Below are positions 1 through 7,957 of a DNA stretch of 12,751 nt, piece by piece. The DNA is taken from positions 1 to 12,751 of the forward strand of contig CANMQR010000003.1 of NCBI GenBank assembly GCA_947499925.1, in the 5' to 3' direction. The notes under the pieces were generated by a model that ran no database searches, had not been told where the DNA came from, and saw only the letters and a list, made by a program, of their open reading frames with translations. The translations under genes and the position numbers were made by a program. How positions within the stretch are numbered: position 1 is the first letter of the stretch; every line of letters starts with the position of its first letter. The stretch comes from Neisseriaceae bacterium. GTDB taxonomy: Bacteria; Pseudomonadota; Gammaproteobacteria; Burkholderiales; UBA11063.

Positions 1-791
1 TCTTCAATCTCATCAAGTGATAAAATATTTTTTACATGAATAAAACCTATTATATTATCGATTTTTTTATCATAAACAATAATTTGAGTATGATGTGTTG
101 TCATAATTTTTTTTGCTACAACTTCCATATCACCTGATATATCTATTGATTCTACCATTCTAAGTGGTATCAAAACCTCTTTAACGGTAATAGCTTCAAT
201 ATCAATAGAGTTTAGTAAAATAGAGCGATGTTGCCCACTAAATGGTGAGTTTTTATCAGCTATAATTGATTTTAACTCTTCCGCAGTTGTGGTATCGGTA
301 GCATTAATATTAAAAAACATAGTAATACCACGTATTAGCCCATCAATAAACCATACTATAGGCTTACATACACAAAATAAATAATATAAAGGAATCGATA
401 TAAAACTAAGTGTTCTTAAAGGTGATTTTGATGCAATTATTTTTGGTAGTGCTTCAGAAAAAATAATAATAAAAAATGCAATAAATATAGTAGTAAGCGG
501 TAGGATTATATGGTTATCAAACCCATGTAATAGTTCGGCAACTATTATAGTACTTAAAGTAGTGAATACCGCATTAAATAAGCTATTTCCAAATAGACTA
601 AAGATAAGCACACTATTTAATTGCTGCTTTAATAAATACGCATATTTTGCCCAGCTATATTTATCTTGCATAAGTTTTAGTTTATGCTCTGATATTGCAA
701 CTGTTGCAGTCTCCAGAAAAGAGAATAAACTAGCACAAATAAGAATAAATAATATAACAAATAGACTAAACAATAGGGAGTTGAAAATCAT
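1..791 (-). CDS. CorB/CNNM-type membrane protein with CBS domain (HlyC/CorC family), 3' end outside window
   Basis: An uninterrupted reading frame from an ATG at 791 gives 263 codons before leaving the left edge. Residues about 1-150 are very hydrophobic, with several membrane segments, and include the stretches SFLETATVAISEHKL and FSEALPKIIASKSPLRTL. These fit the CNNM/DUF21 transmembrane domain, whose members carry an E-x-x-P-K motif and are linked to Mg2+/Co2+ efflux or magnesium homeostasis. After a linker (SGQHRSILLNSIDIEAITV), the part starting KEVLIPLRMVESIDI and containing DNIIGFIHVKNIL is a CBS domain, which binds adenine nucleotides in this family. The arrangement resembles E. coli YfjD/CorB. 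The second CBS domain and the C-terminal CorC_HlyC domain would lie beyond the edge. The ribosome site is weak. The porin terminator hairpin lies 21 nt upstream, so expression may depend on read-through from the porin. Family assignment is firm; the transported ion is inferred. Confidence 0.88.
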   Translation of the reverse strand, partial: MIFNSLLFSLFVILFILICASLFSFLETATVAISEHKLKLMQDKYSWAKYAYLLKQQLNSVLIFSLFGNSLFNAVFTTLSTIIVAELLHGFDNHIILPLTTIFIAFFIIIFSEALPKIIASKSPLRTLSFISIPLYYLFCVCKPIVWFIDGLIRGITMFFNINATDTTTAEELKSIIADKNSPFSGQHRSILLNSIDIEAITVKEVLIPLRMVESIDISGDMEVVAKKIMTTHHTQIIVYDKKIDNIIGFIHVKNILSLDEIE

Positions 792-812
792 ATGATGCTT
801 ATCGAAGATGAT

Positions 813-841
813 AAACTCCCAGTTACAAAAACTGGGAGTTT
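813..841 (-). terminator. Hairpin terminator after the porin gene
   Basis: A perfect 12-bp stem (AAACTCCCAGTT at 813-824 pairing with 830-841) closes a 5-nt loop, 28 nt beyond the porin stop codon. On the minus strand only three T follow the stem, so termination may be partial. This matters because the next minus-strand gene starts 21 nt downstream. Confidence 0.75.
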
Positions 842-869
842 AATTGCCAAAGATGACTTTGACACAATA

Positions 870-2195
870 TTAGAATGTATGAGTAAAACCAATTGCTGAT
901 GATGATTGATTAGCAAACGCTTGGTTATTACCATTAACAGTAGTACCAGCTGTGCTACAAGACGTACCACAGTAGCTAACATTTTGTAGCGTACTGCCAT
1001 ACCATACTTGACCTGCATTGATAAACACGATTGTTTTTGGAGTAATATTCCAATCCAATTCGGCAACGAATTGTTGGTATCCAGAGTCAGCTATTTGACT
1101 CGCAGAACCTGTTGTTATACTCCACATATCTCCGCCATACATCATGTTATTACCGTATACATAGCCAAGTTTTGGAGTCCATGGCCCAAGGTGCCAACCA
1201 AATGAGGCCGAAAGCTCTTGAGTTTGGTATTGACTACTATTTAGGCCTTGCACATTGTATCCAGGATTGGTTATATAGTTGTTAAACGACCCACCGGAGT
1301 TAGCCCAGCTATACCATCCTTGACCATTAGATATTTGTAATCCAGCGCCAAGAATCATCCCATCGGGATCTTCATAACCAACTTCAAGCCTATTGATATA
1401 GGCATTTTGGTAAGCTGCCTGACTACCTGCAGGTTCTGCAATACCACTTGTACCAGTTGAATAAGCACCAACTTGAGTAGTTATCATAGTACCTAGTTTC
1501 ACAGAGTAATTATTATGAGCCCAAGCTACACCGGCACTTGTTACCCCTGCAGAGTAGTTACCATTTAGACCACCACCAAAGTTATTACTACCACCAACAC
1601 CAGATACACCAATTGTACCATTTGATTGGAAAGAGTATTCACCGGCAAAACTAAACCCACCCCAATTGCTAGAGTCATATCGAACTGAAGTTGGTAATAA
1701 TCTACTAGAACGAGACCATAAGCCCAAACCATTCACACCATTATTGTAGTTAAATGTATCGATTGCCCCCATTGACGAGCGCATATAGTTAGATAGATTA
1801 CCTAAACGAAATCTACCCCAGGCACCATTTAGTCCAAGATACGACTCAGATGATGCCAAAGTATTAACTTCACTAGTTACATGCCCATTATTACCACCAC
1901 CAGCTGGATTTGGAACCATTGTGCCACCACCAGTTGTATTATAATAAGCTTGACCAGCTGCTATATCAAGATATTGCTCCACTTGCCAAATAGCAGAAGT
2001 TTCACCATACACTTGGTCACTACCACGAATACCAAAGTATGAGCCAAAATCCTGTACACTTCCAGCACCTGGAATTGTAGTATTTTGAAACTGATCATTT
2101 TCTACACCAGCTGCAACTCTACCGTATAAGTTAACATCAGCAAATAGTGCAGTTGAAGAAGAAGCAAGGACTAGTGCAATTAATTGTTTTCTCAT
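870..2195 (-). CDS. General outer-membrane porin, neisserial type
   Basis: The product has 441 residues. It begins with a clear signal peptide (MRKQLIALVLASSSTALFA) followed by the first barrel strand DVNLYGRVAAGVEND, and it ends in phenylalanine (GFTHTF), the usual outer-membrane barrel end. This start and end match the trimeric 16-stranded porins of beta-proteobacteria (Gram_neg_porin/Porin_4), which let small hydrophilic solutes across the outer membrane. Middle portions are rich in Gly, Asn and Ser, as expected of surface loops; two cysteines close together (YCGTSC) near the C-terminus may form a loop disulfide. An in-frame ATG at 2222 adds nine residues, but the start at 2195 is preferred because AAAGGT lies at a proper distance before it and it gives a normal signal peptide. 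At 441 residues it is longer than typical neisserial porins. It is probably highly expressed. Ion selectivity cannot be told. Confidence 0.93.
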   Translation of the reverse strand: MRKQLIALVLASSSTALFADVNLYGRVAAGVENDQFQNTTIPGAGSVQDFGSYFGIRGSDQVYGETSAIWQVEQYLDIAAGQAYYNTTGGGTMVPNPAGGGNNGHVTSEVNTLASSESYLGLNGAWGRFRLGNLSNYMRSSMGAIDTFNYNNGVNGLGLWSRSSRLLPTSVRYDSSNWGGFSFAGEYSFQSNGTIGVSGVGGSNNFGGGLNGNYSAGVTSAGVAWAHNNYSVKLGTMITTQVGAYSTGTSGIAEPAGSQAAYQNAYINRLEVGYEDPDGMILGAGLQISNGQGWYSWANSGGSFNNYITNPGYNVQGLNSSQYQTQELSASFGWHLGPWTPKLGYVYGNNMMYGGDMWSITTGSASQIADSGYQQFVAELDWNITPKTIVFINAGQVWYGSTLQNVSYCGTSCSTAGTTVNGNNQAFANQSSSAIGFTHTF

Positions 2196-2264
2196 ATAGA
2201 TACCTTTACAAAAGGGAAGCATTTACGACAAATTAAAAAACATGAATATTACTAACTCATTACT

Positions 2265-2287
2265 TTATCATAATGATAATCGAGAAA
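2265..2287. promoter_or_regulatory. Palindromic GATAAT-type operator candidate upstream of porin
   Basis: A perfect 7-1-7 inverted repeat (TTATCAT, A, ATGATAA) spans 2265-2279. Counting from 2269, the plus strand matches 13 of 19 positions of the classic Fur box GATAATGATAATCATTATC, including the run ATAATGATAATC; the right-hand third does not match. It lies about 70-85 bp upstream of the porin start and about 60 bp upstream of the ftsE promoter, where a regulator could act on the porin. No convincing -35/-10 pair for the porin was found. AT-rich sequence makes such matches fairly easy by chance. Confidence 0.35.
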
Positions 2288-2336
2288 TGTATTTTTTTTG
2301 AATAATTAATATATTTTTTATTTGTAACTAATAAGA

Positions 2337-2345
2337 TGGTATAAT
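2337..2345 (+). promoter_or_regulatory. Extended -10 promoter for the ftsE operon
   Basis: TGGTATAAT is a perfect extended -10 element (TG, one base, TATAAT). There is no good -35 hexamer at 16-18 bp, which extended -10 promoters can tolerate. Transcription would start near 2352, giving a leader of about 37 nt before ftsE. Confidence 0.6.
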
Positions 2346-2388
2346 TTTTGTCTTCATACTTGATAGTTTTTTTTAACTAATGGATTAG

Positions 2389-3063
2389 ATGAAATATATG
2401 GACAAAAAAATTATAAATTTTGAACAAGTGAGTAAAATATACTCTGGATCTATTTCGGCTATAGAAAATATTTCATTTAGTATTGACCGTGGTGAACTTG
2501 TTTTTCTTGCTGGTCATTCTGGAGCTGGAAAATCTACAATCCTTAAACTAATTGCTGGTATTGAAACCGCAAGTTCTGGCAATGTAATTGTAAATGGATT
2601 TGATCTATCTACTACCAAGCTTAACCACCGAACATTTATTCGCCAACATATTGGATTTATATTTCAAGATCATAAGATATTATATGACCGCAATGTATTT
2701 GATAATGTACGTTTATCGCTAGATATAATGGAATACCCAGAGGATATTATAAAAGAACGGGTTTTAAGTGCCCTACAAAGTGTAGGTTTAGAAGATAAAA
2801 TAAAATCTACACCTGAGAGTTTATCTGGGGGTGAACAGCAACGCTTATGTATTGCAAGAGCAGTAGTACATCAACCAAAGATTCTACTTGCTGACGAACC
2901 AACTGCAAACCTAGACCGTGATAATGCTCTTAAAATCCTCGAGCTATTCAAAATATTCCATAAAGCTGGAGTTACTATAATCATATCAGCCCACGATGAG
3001 TCAATTTTGAATGATTATGGTCGGCGGATTATTAGTTTAAGCCATGGGCAGTTGAAAGGGTAA
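2389..3063 (+). CDS. ftsE: Cell division ATP-binding protein FtsE
   Basis: A 224-residue ABC ATPase with every expected motif: Walker A GHSGAGKST (about residues 42-50), Q-loop FIFQDH (90-95), signature LSGGEQQR (145-152), Walker B ILLADEPT (165-172) and the switch histidine in SAHDE (202). Length and the opening INFEQVSKIY match FtsE. In the family FtsE binds FtsX at the inner face of the cytoplasmic membrane; ATP turnover drives activation of periplasmic murein hydrolases through EnvC- or NlpD-like partners and helps divisome assembly. ftsX follows after 3 nt, confirming the pair. Two in-frame ATGs exist (2389 and 2398) and neither has a strong ribosome site, so the first three residues are uncertain. 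It is the first gene of the long plus-strand run. Confidence 0.97.
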   Translation: MKYMDKKIINFEQVSKIYSGSISAIENISFSIDRGELVFLAGHSGAGKSTILKLIAGIETASSGNVIVNGFDLSTTKLNHRTFIRQHIGFIFQDHKILYDRNVFDNVRLSLDIMEYPEDIIKERVLSALQSVGLEDKIKSTPESLSGGEQQRLCIARAVVHQPKILLADEPTANLDRDNALKILELFKIFHKAGVTIIISAHDESILNDYGRRIISLSHGQLKG

Positions 3064-3066
3064 AAA

Positions 3067-3993
3067 ATGATAACAAAACTATTTACTACACATACTCGAA
3101 GCTTTATTGCTGCAAGTAGTAAACTAATTAAAAGCCCAACCGAACATATTATTAACATACTAACCGTATCAATAATAATAGCTATTTTAAGCTCTATTTT
3201 TGTAATTACTAAAAGTAGTGCAGTTTGGGAAAAAAACAACCTTAGCTTTCCGCAAATACTAATTTATCTGAATCAAGATGCCAAACAAAACGATGTATCT
3301 AAACTTGAGGCTACTATAAATCATTTTAATCAAAAAATAATTAAAAACTACCAATTTGTAAGTAAAGAACAAGGTCTTAGTGAGCTACAAAATGATCCTC
3401 AATTGAAATCAATAACATCTGACGTATTAGCAAGTAGTACTAACCCCCTACCCGATATTCTTGTCGTAAATACGAATAGCTCAAGCACAAAACTACTAGA
3501 TCAGCTAACTAAGCGTATTAGTAGTCTACCTATGGTAGATAATGTTCAGATTGATACTAGTTATGCAAGTAAAATAGATGATCTAATAAACTTTGTTAAA
3601 AAAATCGCTACATTCTTACAAATCGTATTTGTAATCATGTTTGTGCTAGTATTATATAATATGATACGCTTACAAATGTTATTATGTAAAGATGAGATAA
3701 ATGTTTCGCGCCTAATTGGTGCCTCAGACAGTTTCATAATGAGACCTCTTGCATATTATGCAGTTTTACAAGTAACGCTTGCTTGTGTGATAGCTTATGT
3801 GCTTGTTAATTTATTTATTAACTTTGTAAATGGATTGTTTAATCAATTAAACTCTTTATTTGGAAATAGTTTCTTACTCTCAAATTTGAGTCGCATTGAG
3901 TTGATAGAAATGCTATGCATATTAATAATATTCACTATCTTTGCAGTTTTTCTTGCTGTAAGATGGGTCTTTAAAAATAGTTATGCCCAATAA
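3067..3993 (+). CDS. ftsX: Cell division permease-like protein FtsX
   Basis: The 308-residue product has the FtsX layout: a short cytoplasmic N-terminus, a membrane segment at about 29-48, a periplasmic domain of some 125 residues containing the typical NPLPDILVV stretch, then three membrane segments at about 180-201, 228-253 and 279-301. The conserved loop after the second segment reads SRLIGASDSFIMRP, as in other FtsX proteins. FtsX transports nothing known; its periplasmic loop passes the ATPase signal from FtsE to cell-wall hydrolase activators during division. The start has a good AAAGGG site overlapping the end of ftsE. The stop codon TAA is followed directly by the queA ATG. No EnvC-like partner gene is present in the window. 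Confidence 0.96.
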   Translation: MITKLFTTHTRSFIAASSKLIKSPTEHIINILTVSIIIAILSSIFVITKSSAVWEKNNLSFPQILIYLNQDAKQNDVSKLEATINHFNQKIIKNYQFVSKEQGLSELQNDPQLKSITSDVLASSTNPLPDILVVNTNSSSTKLLDQLTKRISSLPMVDNVQIDTSYASKIDDLINFVKKIATFLQIVFVIMFVLVLYNMIRLQMLLCKDEINVSRLIGASDSFIMRPLAYYAVLQVTLACVIAYVLVNLFINFVNGLFNQLNSLFGNSFLLSNLSRIELIEMLCILIIFTIFAVFLAVRWVFKNSYAQ

Positions 3994-5028
3994 ATGTTTA
4001 AACTGAGCGATTTTGATTATGAGTTACCTGAAGAATTAATTGCAAGTAACCCACCTAAAAACCGTGGCGATAGTAAATTACTAGTAGCAGCAGGTGCAAA
4101 TTTTCTTGATCTGAAATTTAGCCAGATAATTGATTTTATTAATCCTAATGATGTGATAATATTTAATGACTCAAAGGTGATTAAAGCACGCTTATTTGGT
4201 AACAAAATTAGCGGTGGGAAAATCGAAATCCTAATTGAACGAATTTTACCTAATCAAGAAATAATAGCCTTTATCGGCTCTAACAAAACTATCCCTATAG
4301 GTATGATAGTTAATCTTCCCAATGACTTATCAGTACAAGTAATTGAAAAAATGGATGGCTTATTCAAATTAAGCCCTATTAGTCCAATTAGCTGGCTAGA
4401 ATATCTCGATGAATACGGTCATATACCATTACCACCATATATCAAAAGAACTGATGATAAAAGTGATGAGACTCGCTACCAAACAGTATATGCCAAAAAC
4501 GAAGGCTCAGTTGCATCTCCCACTGCAGGATTACATTTCACCAAAGAATTGCTAGAACAAATAAAGAACAAAGGTGCTACAATAGCTTATGTCACCTTAC
4601 ATGTAGGTTCTGGAACTTTCAAACCAGTTAGCACTGAGGATATAGCTCTGCACAAAATGCACAGTGAAATTTATTCGATTGACAAAAACACACTTAAATT
4701 GATAAGACAAGCTAAACTTAATGGTGGCAGCATTATTGCCGTAGGTACTACGAGTGTGCGTACATTAGAAACAGTTGCTAAGAATAATTATACGGCTTTA
4801 ACAGGAGAAACAGATATTTTTAGTACTCCGGCATATAAATTTCAGTTAGTTGACAAAATGATTACTAACTTTCATTTACCAAAATCAACTCTAATGATGT
4901 TAGTTTCTGCATTTGCTGGATTTGCGACTATAAAAAAAGTTTATTCACATGCTGTAAAAAATAAATATCGTTTTTTTAGTTATGGGGATGCATGTATTTT
5001 CATGAAACAAGGTGAAGAAAATGAATAA
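3994..5028 (+). CDS. queA: S-adenosylmethionine:tRNA ribosyltransferase-isomerase QueA
   Basis: A 344-residue protein, normal length for QueA. It transfers and isomerises the ribosyl part of S-adenosylmethionine onto 7-aminomethyl-7-deazaguanine at the wobble base of tRNAs with GUN anticodons, giving epoxyqueuosine. Family motifs appear in order: [12 protein letters not shown] (6-17), [10 protein letters not shown] (58-67), GHIPLPPYI (142-150), [20 protein letters not shown] (162-181), [12 protein letters not shown] (201-212), [11 protein letters not shown] (249-259) and [19 protein letters not shown] near the end. Its ATG abuts the ftsX stop with no clear ribosome site, so it is probably translated by re-initiation. 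Its last 8 nt overlap ubiE. Tgt, the usual neighbour of queA, is not here, so its placement between ftsX and ubiE is a lineage-specific arrangement. Confidence 0.97.
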   Translation: MFKLSDFDYELPEELIASNPPKNRGDSKLLVAAGANFLDLKFSQIIDFINPNDVIIFNDSKVIKARLFGNKISGGKIEILIERILPNQEIIAFIGSNKTIPIGMIVNLPNDLSVQVIEKMDGLFKLSPISPISWLEYLDEYGHIPLPPYIKRTDDKSDETRYQTVYAKNEGSVASPTAGLHFTKELLEQIKNKGATIAYVTLHVGSGTFKPVSTEDIALHKMHSEIYSIDKNTLKLIRQAKLNGGSIIAVGTTSVRTLETVAKNNYTALTGETDIFSTPAYKFQLVDKMITNFHLPKSTLMMLVSAFAGFATIKKVYSHAVKNKYRFFSYGDACIFMKQGEENE

Positions 5029-5758
5029 TAAAACTACTGATTTCGGCTTTAGCAAAGTCGAAGAAAACCAAAAAGCTGCGATGGTAGCTGATGTATTTCA
5101 TAGTGTAGCTAAAAACTACGATATCATGAATGATGTTATGTCTATGGGATTACATCGCTTATGGAAGAAATTCACCTTTTTTACTAGTGATATCAAGTCT
5201 GGCGACAAAGTCCTTGATATTGCAGGTGGTACTGGGGATATGACTCTTGGTTTTAAACAGCTAGTTGGCGATACTGGTACTGTATGGCATACTGACATTA
5301 ATTCTTCAATGCTAAAAATCGGGCGCGATCGCTTATTTGATAAGGGAATTATCACCCCTCAGTGTTTATGTGATGCAGAAAAACTACCCTTTCCAGACAG
5401 TTATTTTAATGCAGTATGCGTGTCATTTGGGCTTAGAAATATGACGCATAAAGATATTGCTCTAACTGAGATGCATAGAGTTTTGAAACCCGGTGGTGTA
5501 CTATTGGTACTAGAGTTTTCTAAAGTAATAAAACCCTTAGAAAAAATTTATGATTTATATTCATTCAAATTTTTACCATTTATGGGTAAATTAATTGCCA
5601 AAGATCCAGATAGCTATACATATCTTGCAGAATCAATCAAAATGCATCCCGATCAAGAAACACTTAAACAAATAATGCTCGATTCTGGTTTTGAAAAAGT
5701 TAATTATCACAATCTTACTTTTGGTGTTACTGCACTTCATAAGGGATATAAAGCGTGA
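5021..5758 (+). CDS. ubiE: Ubiquinone/menaquinone C-methyltransferase UbiE
   Basis: A 245-residue class I S-adenosylmethionine methyltransferase. It C-methylates the benzoquinol intermediate of ubiquinone (or demethylmenaquinol). Motifs: [19 protein letters not shown] (25-43), the SAM-binding [12 protein letters not shown] (64-75), [12 protein letters not shown] in the middle, HRVLKPGG, and the UbiE-type tail [11 protein letters not shown]. The start at ATG 5021 is preferred over the in-frame GTG at 5012 because AAGG at 5009-5012 sits 8 nt before it; the GTG has nothing comparable. It overlaps the end of queA by 8 nt and overlaps ubiJ by 4 nt (GTGA). Being followed by ubiJ and ubiB strongly favours a role in ubiquinone synthesis; menaquinone genes are not visible. 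Confidence 0.97.
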   Translation: MNNKTTDFGFSKVEENQKAAMVADVFHSVAKNYDIMNDVMSMGLHRLWKKFTFFTSDIKSGDKVLDIAGGTGDMTLGFKQLVGDTGTVWHTDINSSMLKIGRDRLFDKGIITPQCLCDAEKLPFPDSYFNAVCVSFGLRNMTHKDIALTEMHRVLKPGGVLLVLEFSKVIKPLEKIYDLYSFKFLPFMGKLIAKDPDSYTYLAESIKMHPDQETLKQIMLDSGFEKVNYHNLTFGVTALHKGYKA

Positions 5759-6312
5759 CCAAAACTATACTGCTACTTTTAAATAAAGTTCTAACATCAA
5801 ATGCAAGTAGCCAACATCTACTGGCAAAATATTATAATAAAAGCTTTCGTATAATATTTCCGGTATTTAGTATATCGGCTGTTGTTGAAAAAAATGGAAG
5901 TTTGGGTCTATATGAGCAAAATGAAGTAGATAGTACAATAAAAATCCCATTATCTAGCCTAAACTACTTAATTAATCAGGATAAACTTGCTATTATCAAA
6001 CAAATAGAGATTAATGGCGATAAGAATTTTGGATTATTTCTGCTTGAGCTTTTGTCTAAATTGAATTGGAATATCATAGATCATGATAAAATACCCGGAA
6101 GTAAAATTCTTGTAAACTTTTTTATCAAGCTAAATGAACAATTGCAGCTAGTAGCAACTAATGCGGCACACTCAATTACTGAATATTTACTTTATGAGAC
6201 TGAGGATTTAGTTACTCAATATGAAATGAATGATTTTTGTAGAGAAGTTGATGAGCTGAATAACCGTGCTGATATTTTAAAAGCACGTATTAATTTATTG
6301 TTAAACGCTTAG
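5755..6312 (+). CDS. ubiJ: Ubiquinone biosynthesis accessory factor UbiJ (SCP2-like)
   Basis: A 185-residue protein placed exactly between ubiE and ubiB, where E. coli carries ubiJ (yigP). Sequence is poorly conserved, as usual for this family, but the N-terminal half fits an SCP2-type lipid-binding fold ([18 protein letters not shown], then a strand-rich middle with [20 protein letters not shown]). The C-terminus has the UbiJ-like charged helix [20 protein letters not shown], probably a coiled coil. In the family UbiJ binds lipid intermediates and, with UbiK, supports the soluble Ubi complex that carries out the hydroxylation and methylation steps. It begins at a GTG overlapping the ubiE stop (GTGA), with AAGGGAT upstream. 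It is slightly shorter than the E. coli protein. Assignment rests on position plus domain pattern. Confidence 0.85.
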   Translation: MTKTILLLLNKVLTSNASSQHLLAKYYNKSFRIIFPVFSISAVVEKNGSLGLYEQNEVDSTIKIPLSSLNYLINQDKLAIIKQIEINGDKNFGLFLLELLSKLNWNIIDHDKIPGSKILVNFFIKLNEQLQLVATNAAHSITEYLLYETEDLVTQYEMNDFCREVDELNNRADILKARINLLLNA

Positions 6313-6388
6313 GGGCATGGACTTTCACCCGTCATCCTAAACAAGAACTTTTTGCTGCTTCGTCACGAGTTTGGGATCCATGCCCTAA
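6311..6388. repeat. Two-tier palindromic intergenic element between ubiJ and ubiB
   Basis: The 121-bp gap starts with a 9-bp perfect inverted repeat (GGGCATGGA at 6313-6321 with 6377-6385). Nested inside is a second stem (TCCTAAAC at 6335-6342 with GTTTGGGA at 6369-6376, one G-U pair). A 13-nt bulge sits on the left side and a 26-nt apical loop on top. Positions 6311-6390 hold 39 G+C in 80, clearly richer than the AT-rich genes around it. A run of six T (6395-6400) follows after a 9-nt spacer. It has the look of a dispersed palindromic unit and could also act as an attenuator or RNA-processing signal inside the ubi operon. No second copy occurs in this window. The rest of the gap (6401-6433) is AT-rich with no convincing promoter. 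Confidence 0.55.
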
Positions 6389-6433
6389 CATTGGTTTTTT
6401 AGATAACTTTATATATTTATTAGAATAGCTATT

Positions 6434-7957
6434 ATGAGATTTTTTCGGTTATTAAAGATTATTATTACTCTTCATCGCTATGGACTGTATGAAATTTTAC
6501 AACGGTTTCATAAAACTAGTCTTCTAGCTAAAATAATTGAAGCTAGCTTATGGTTTATACCAAAGAAATGCACCGACAAGCCATTACCAACGCGAACACG
6601 CTTGGCATTTGAAGAATTAGGTCCAGTATTTGTCAAATTTGGGCAACTCCTCTCAACTCGCCAAGATTTAATAGCACCTGATTTTATTATAGAATTATCC
6701 AAGCTACAAAGCCAAGTAAAACCATTCTCAGGTATAATAGCCAAACAAATTGTCGAAACTTCTTTAAAAACCTCGCTAGATAATATATTTAATAGTTTTA
6801 GTGATGAAGCAGTAGCATCAGCCTCAATTGCCCAAGTTCATAAAGCTATACTCAAAGAAACAGGTGAAGAGGTAGCGGTTAAAATTCTACGCCCTGATAT
6901 TGGAGAAATTATTGCAGGTGATGTAAAAGTACTTCAACTAGCTGCGTGGTTTATCGAAAAAATATTTAAAGATGGCAAACGCCTAAAGCCGCAAGATGTG
7001 ATTCAAGAATTCAAAAAGACCATCACTGCTGAATTAGATTTCTTACAAGAAGCTGCCAATGCTACTGAACTTGCCAGACTCCACAAAAACGACCCTAAAA
7101 TAATCATCCCTGAGATATTTTATGATTATTGCACTGATGATGTATTGGTTCTAGAGTGGATGGACGGCATACCCATTGCTGATATCAAACAACTAAAAGC
7201 TAATGACATAAATTTAGAAACCTTATCACATAACGGAGTAAATATATTTTATACCCAAGTATTTAATTACGGCTTCTTTCATGCTGATATGCACCCAGGC
7301 AATATTTTATGCGACAAAGATGGGCGCTATATCGCACTTGATTTTGGGATAGTAGGTTGTTTATCAGAAGAAGATAAGCGTTATTTAGCCATTAATATTC
7401 TAGCCTTTTTTAATCGTGATTATAAAACCGTTGCCCGCACTCATGTCGAATCAGGGTGGGCACCACTTGATACTCCTATAGAAGAGCTAGAAGGAGCGAT
7501 AAGAGCAGTCTGCGAACCAATATTTAATAAGCCACTAGCTGAAATTTCTTTTGGACAGGTATTAATTAAGTTATTCCAAGTATCGCGTAGGTTTAATATT
7601 ACCGTACAACCACAGCTACTATTATTACAAAAAACCATCGTCAATGTTGAGGGTATGGGACGCATGCTAAACCCTAATCTTGATTTATGGGTTACTGCCA
7701 AACCAATATTAGAAAAATGGATGCACAAGCAAATGGGCTTTAGAGGCTTTATCAACAACCTAAAAACTGAGCTACCATATTGGTCATATTCATTACCAAC
7801 TCTACCACGTAAATTTATGACAAGTCTTAACACTAGTCAAGAAGTACAAAATTTGAATGGAATTTTAGGTAAATTACTCCTAAGTTATCAAAGACAAAAT
7901 CGATTCTTGATGCTACTTATTATCGTACTTGTTATTGTTTTATGGATAAAATTATAA
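6434..7957 (+). CDS. ubiB: Ubiquinone biosynthesis atypical kinase/ATPase UbiB
   Basis: A 507-residue member of the UbiB/ADCK (ABC1) family, closely following E. coli UbiB along its length. Visible hallmarks are the KxGQ motif in FVKFGQLLSTRQDL (K68-Q71), the alanine-rich nucleotide loop ASASIAQVH (128-136), the lysine in EVAVKI (150), the catalytic-loop stretch HADMHPGN (283-290), the DFG motif in ALDFGIVG (303-305), and NRDYKTVARTHVESGW further on. One hydrophobic C-terminal segment (about 490-507) would anchor it in the membrane; E. coli UbiB has two. The family uses ATP to promote access to membrane-buried ubiquinone precursors. The ATG lacks a good ribosome site. Its stop codon shares one base with the preferred start of the RNB gene (TAATG). 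Confidence 0.97.
   Translation: MRFFRLLKIIITLHRYGLYEILQRFHKTSLLAKIIEASLWFIPKKCTDKPLPTRTRLAFEELGPVFVKFGQLLSTRQDLIAPDFIIELSKLQSQVKPFSGIIAKQIVETSLKTSLDNIFNSFSDEAVASASIAQVHKAILKETGEEVAVKILRPDIGEIIAGDVKVLQLAAWFIEKIFKDGKRLKPQDVIQEFKKTITAELDFLQEAANATELARLHKNDPKIIIPEIFYDYCTDDVLVLEWMDGIPIADIKQLKANDINLETLSHNGVNIFYTQVFNYGFFHADMHPGNILCDKDGRYIALDFGIVGCLSEEDKRYLAINILAFFNRDYKTVARTHVESGWAPLDTPIEELEGAIRAVCEPIFNKPLAEISFGQVLIKLFQVSRRFNITVQPQLLLLQKTIVNVEGMGRMLNPNLDLWVTAKPILEKWMHKQMGFRGFINNLKTELPYWSYSLPTLPRKFMTSLNTSQEVQNLNGILGKLLLSYQRQNRFLMLLIIVLVIVLWIKL

Noticed and set aside
562..795. 77-codon plus-strand open frame
   Set aside because: It lies antisense to the well-supported CorB/CNNM gene, has no ribosome site or family likeness, and is a shadow.
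1008..1205. Plus-strand 65-codon frame inside the porin
   Set aside because: Antisense shadow of the porin with no supporting signals.
870..2195. Tandem repeats in the Gly/Asn-rich porin loops
   Set aside because: The glycine-rich stretches are compositionally biased but not periodic; they fit ordinary surface loops.
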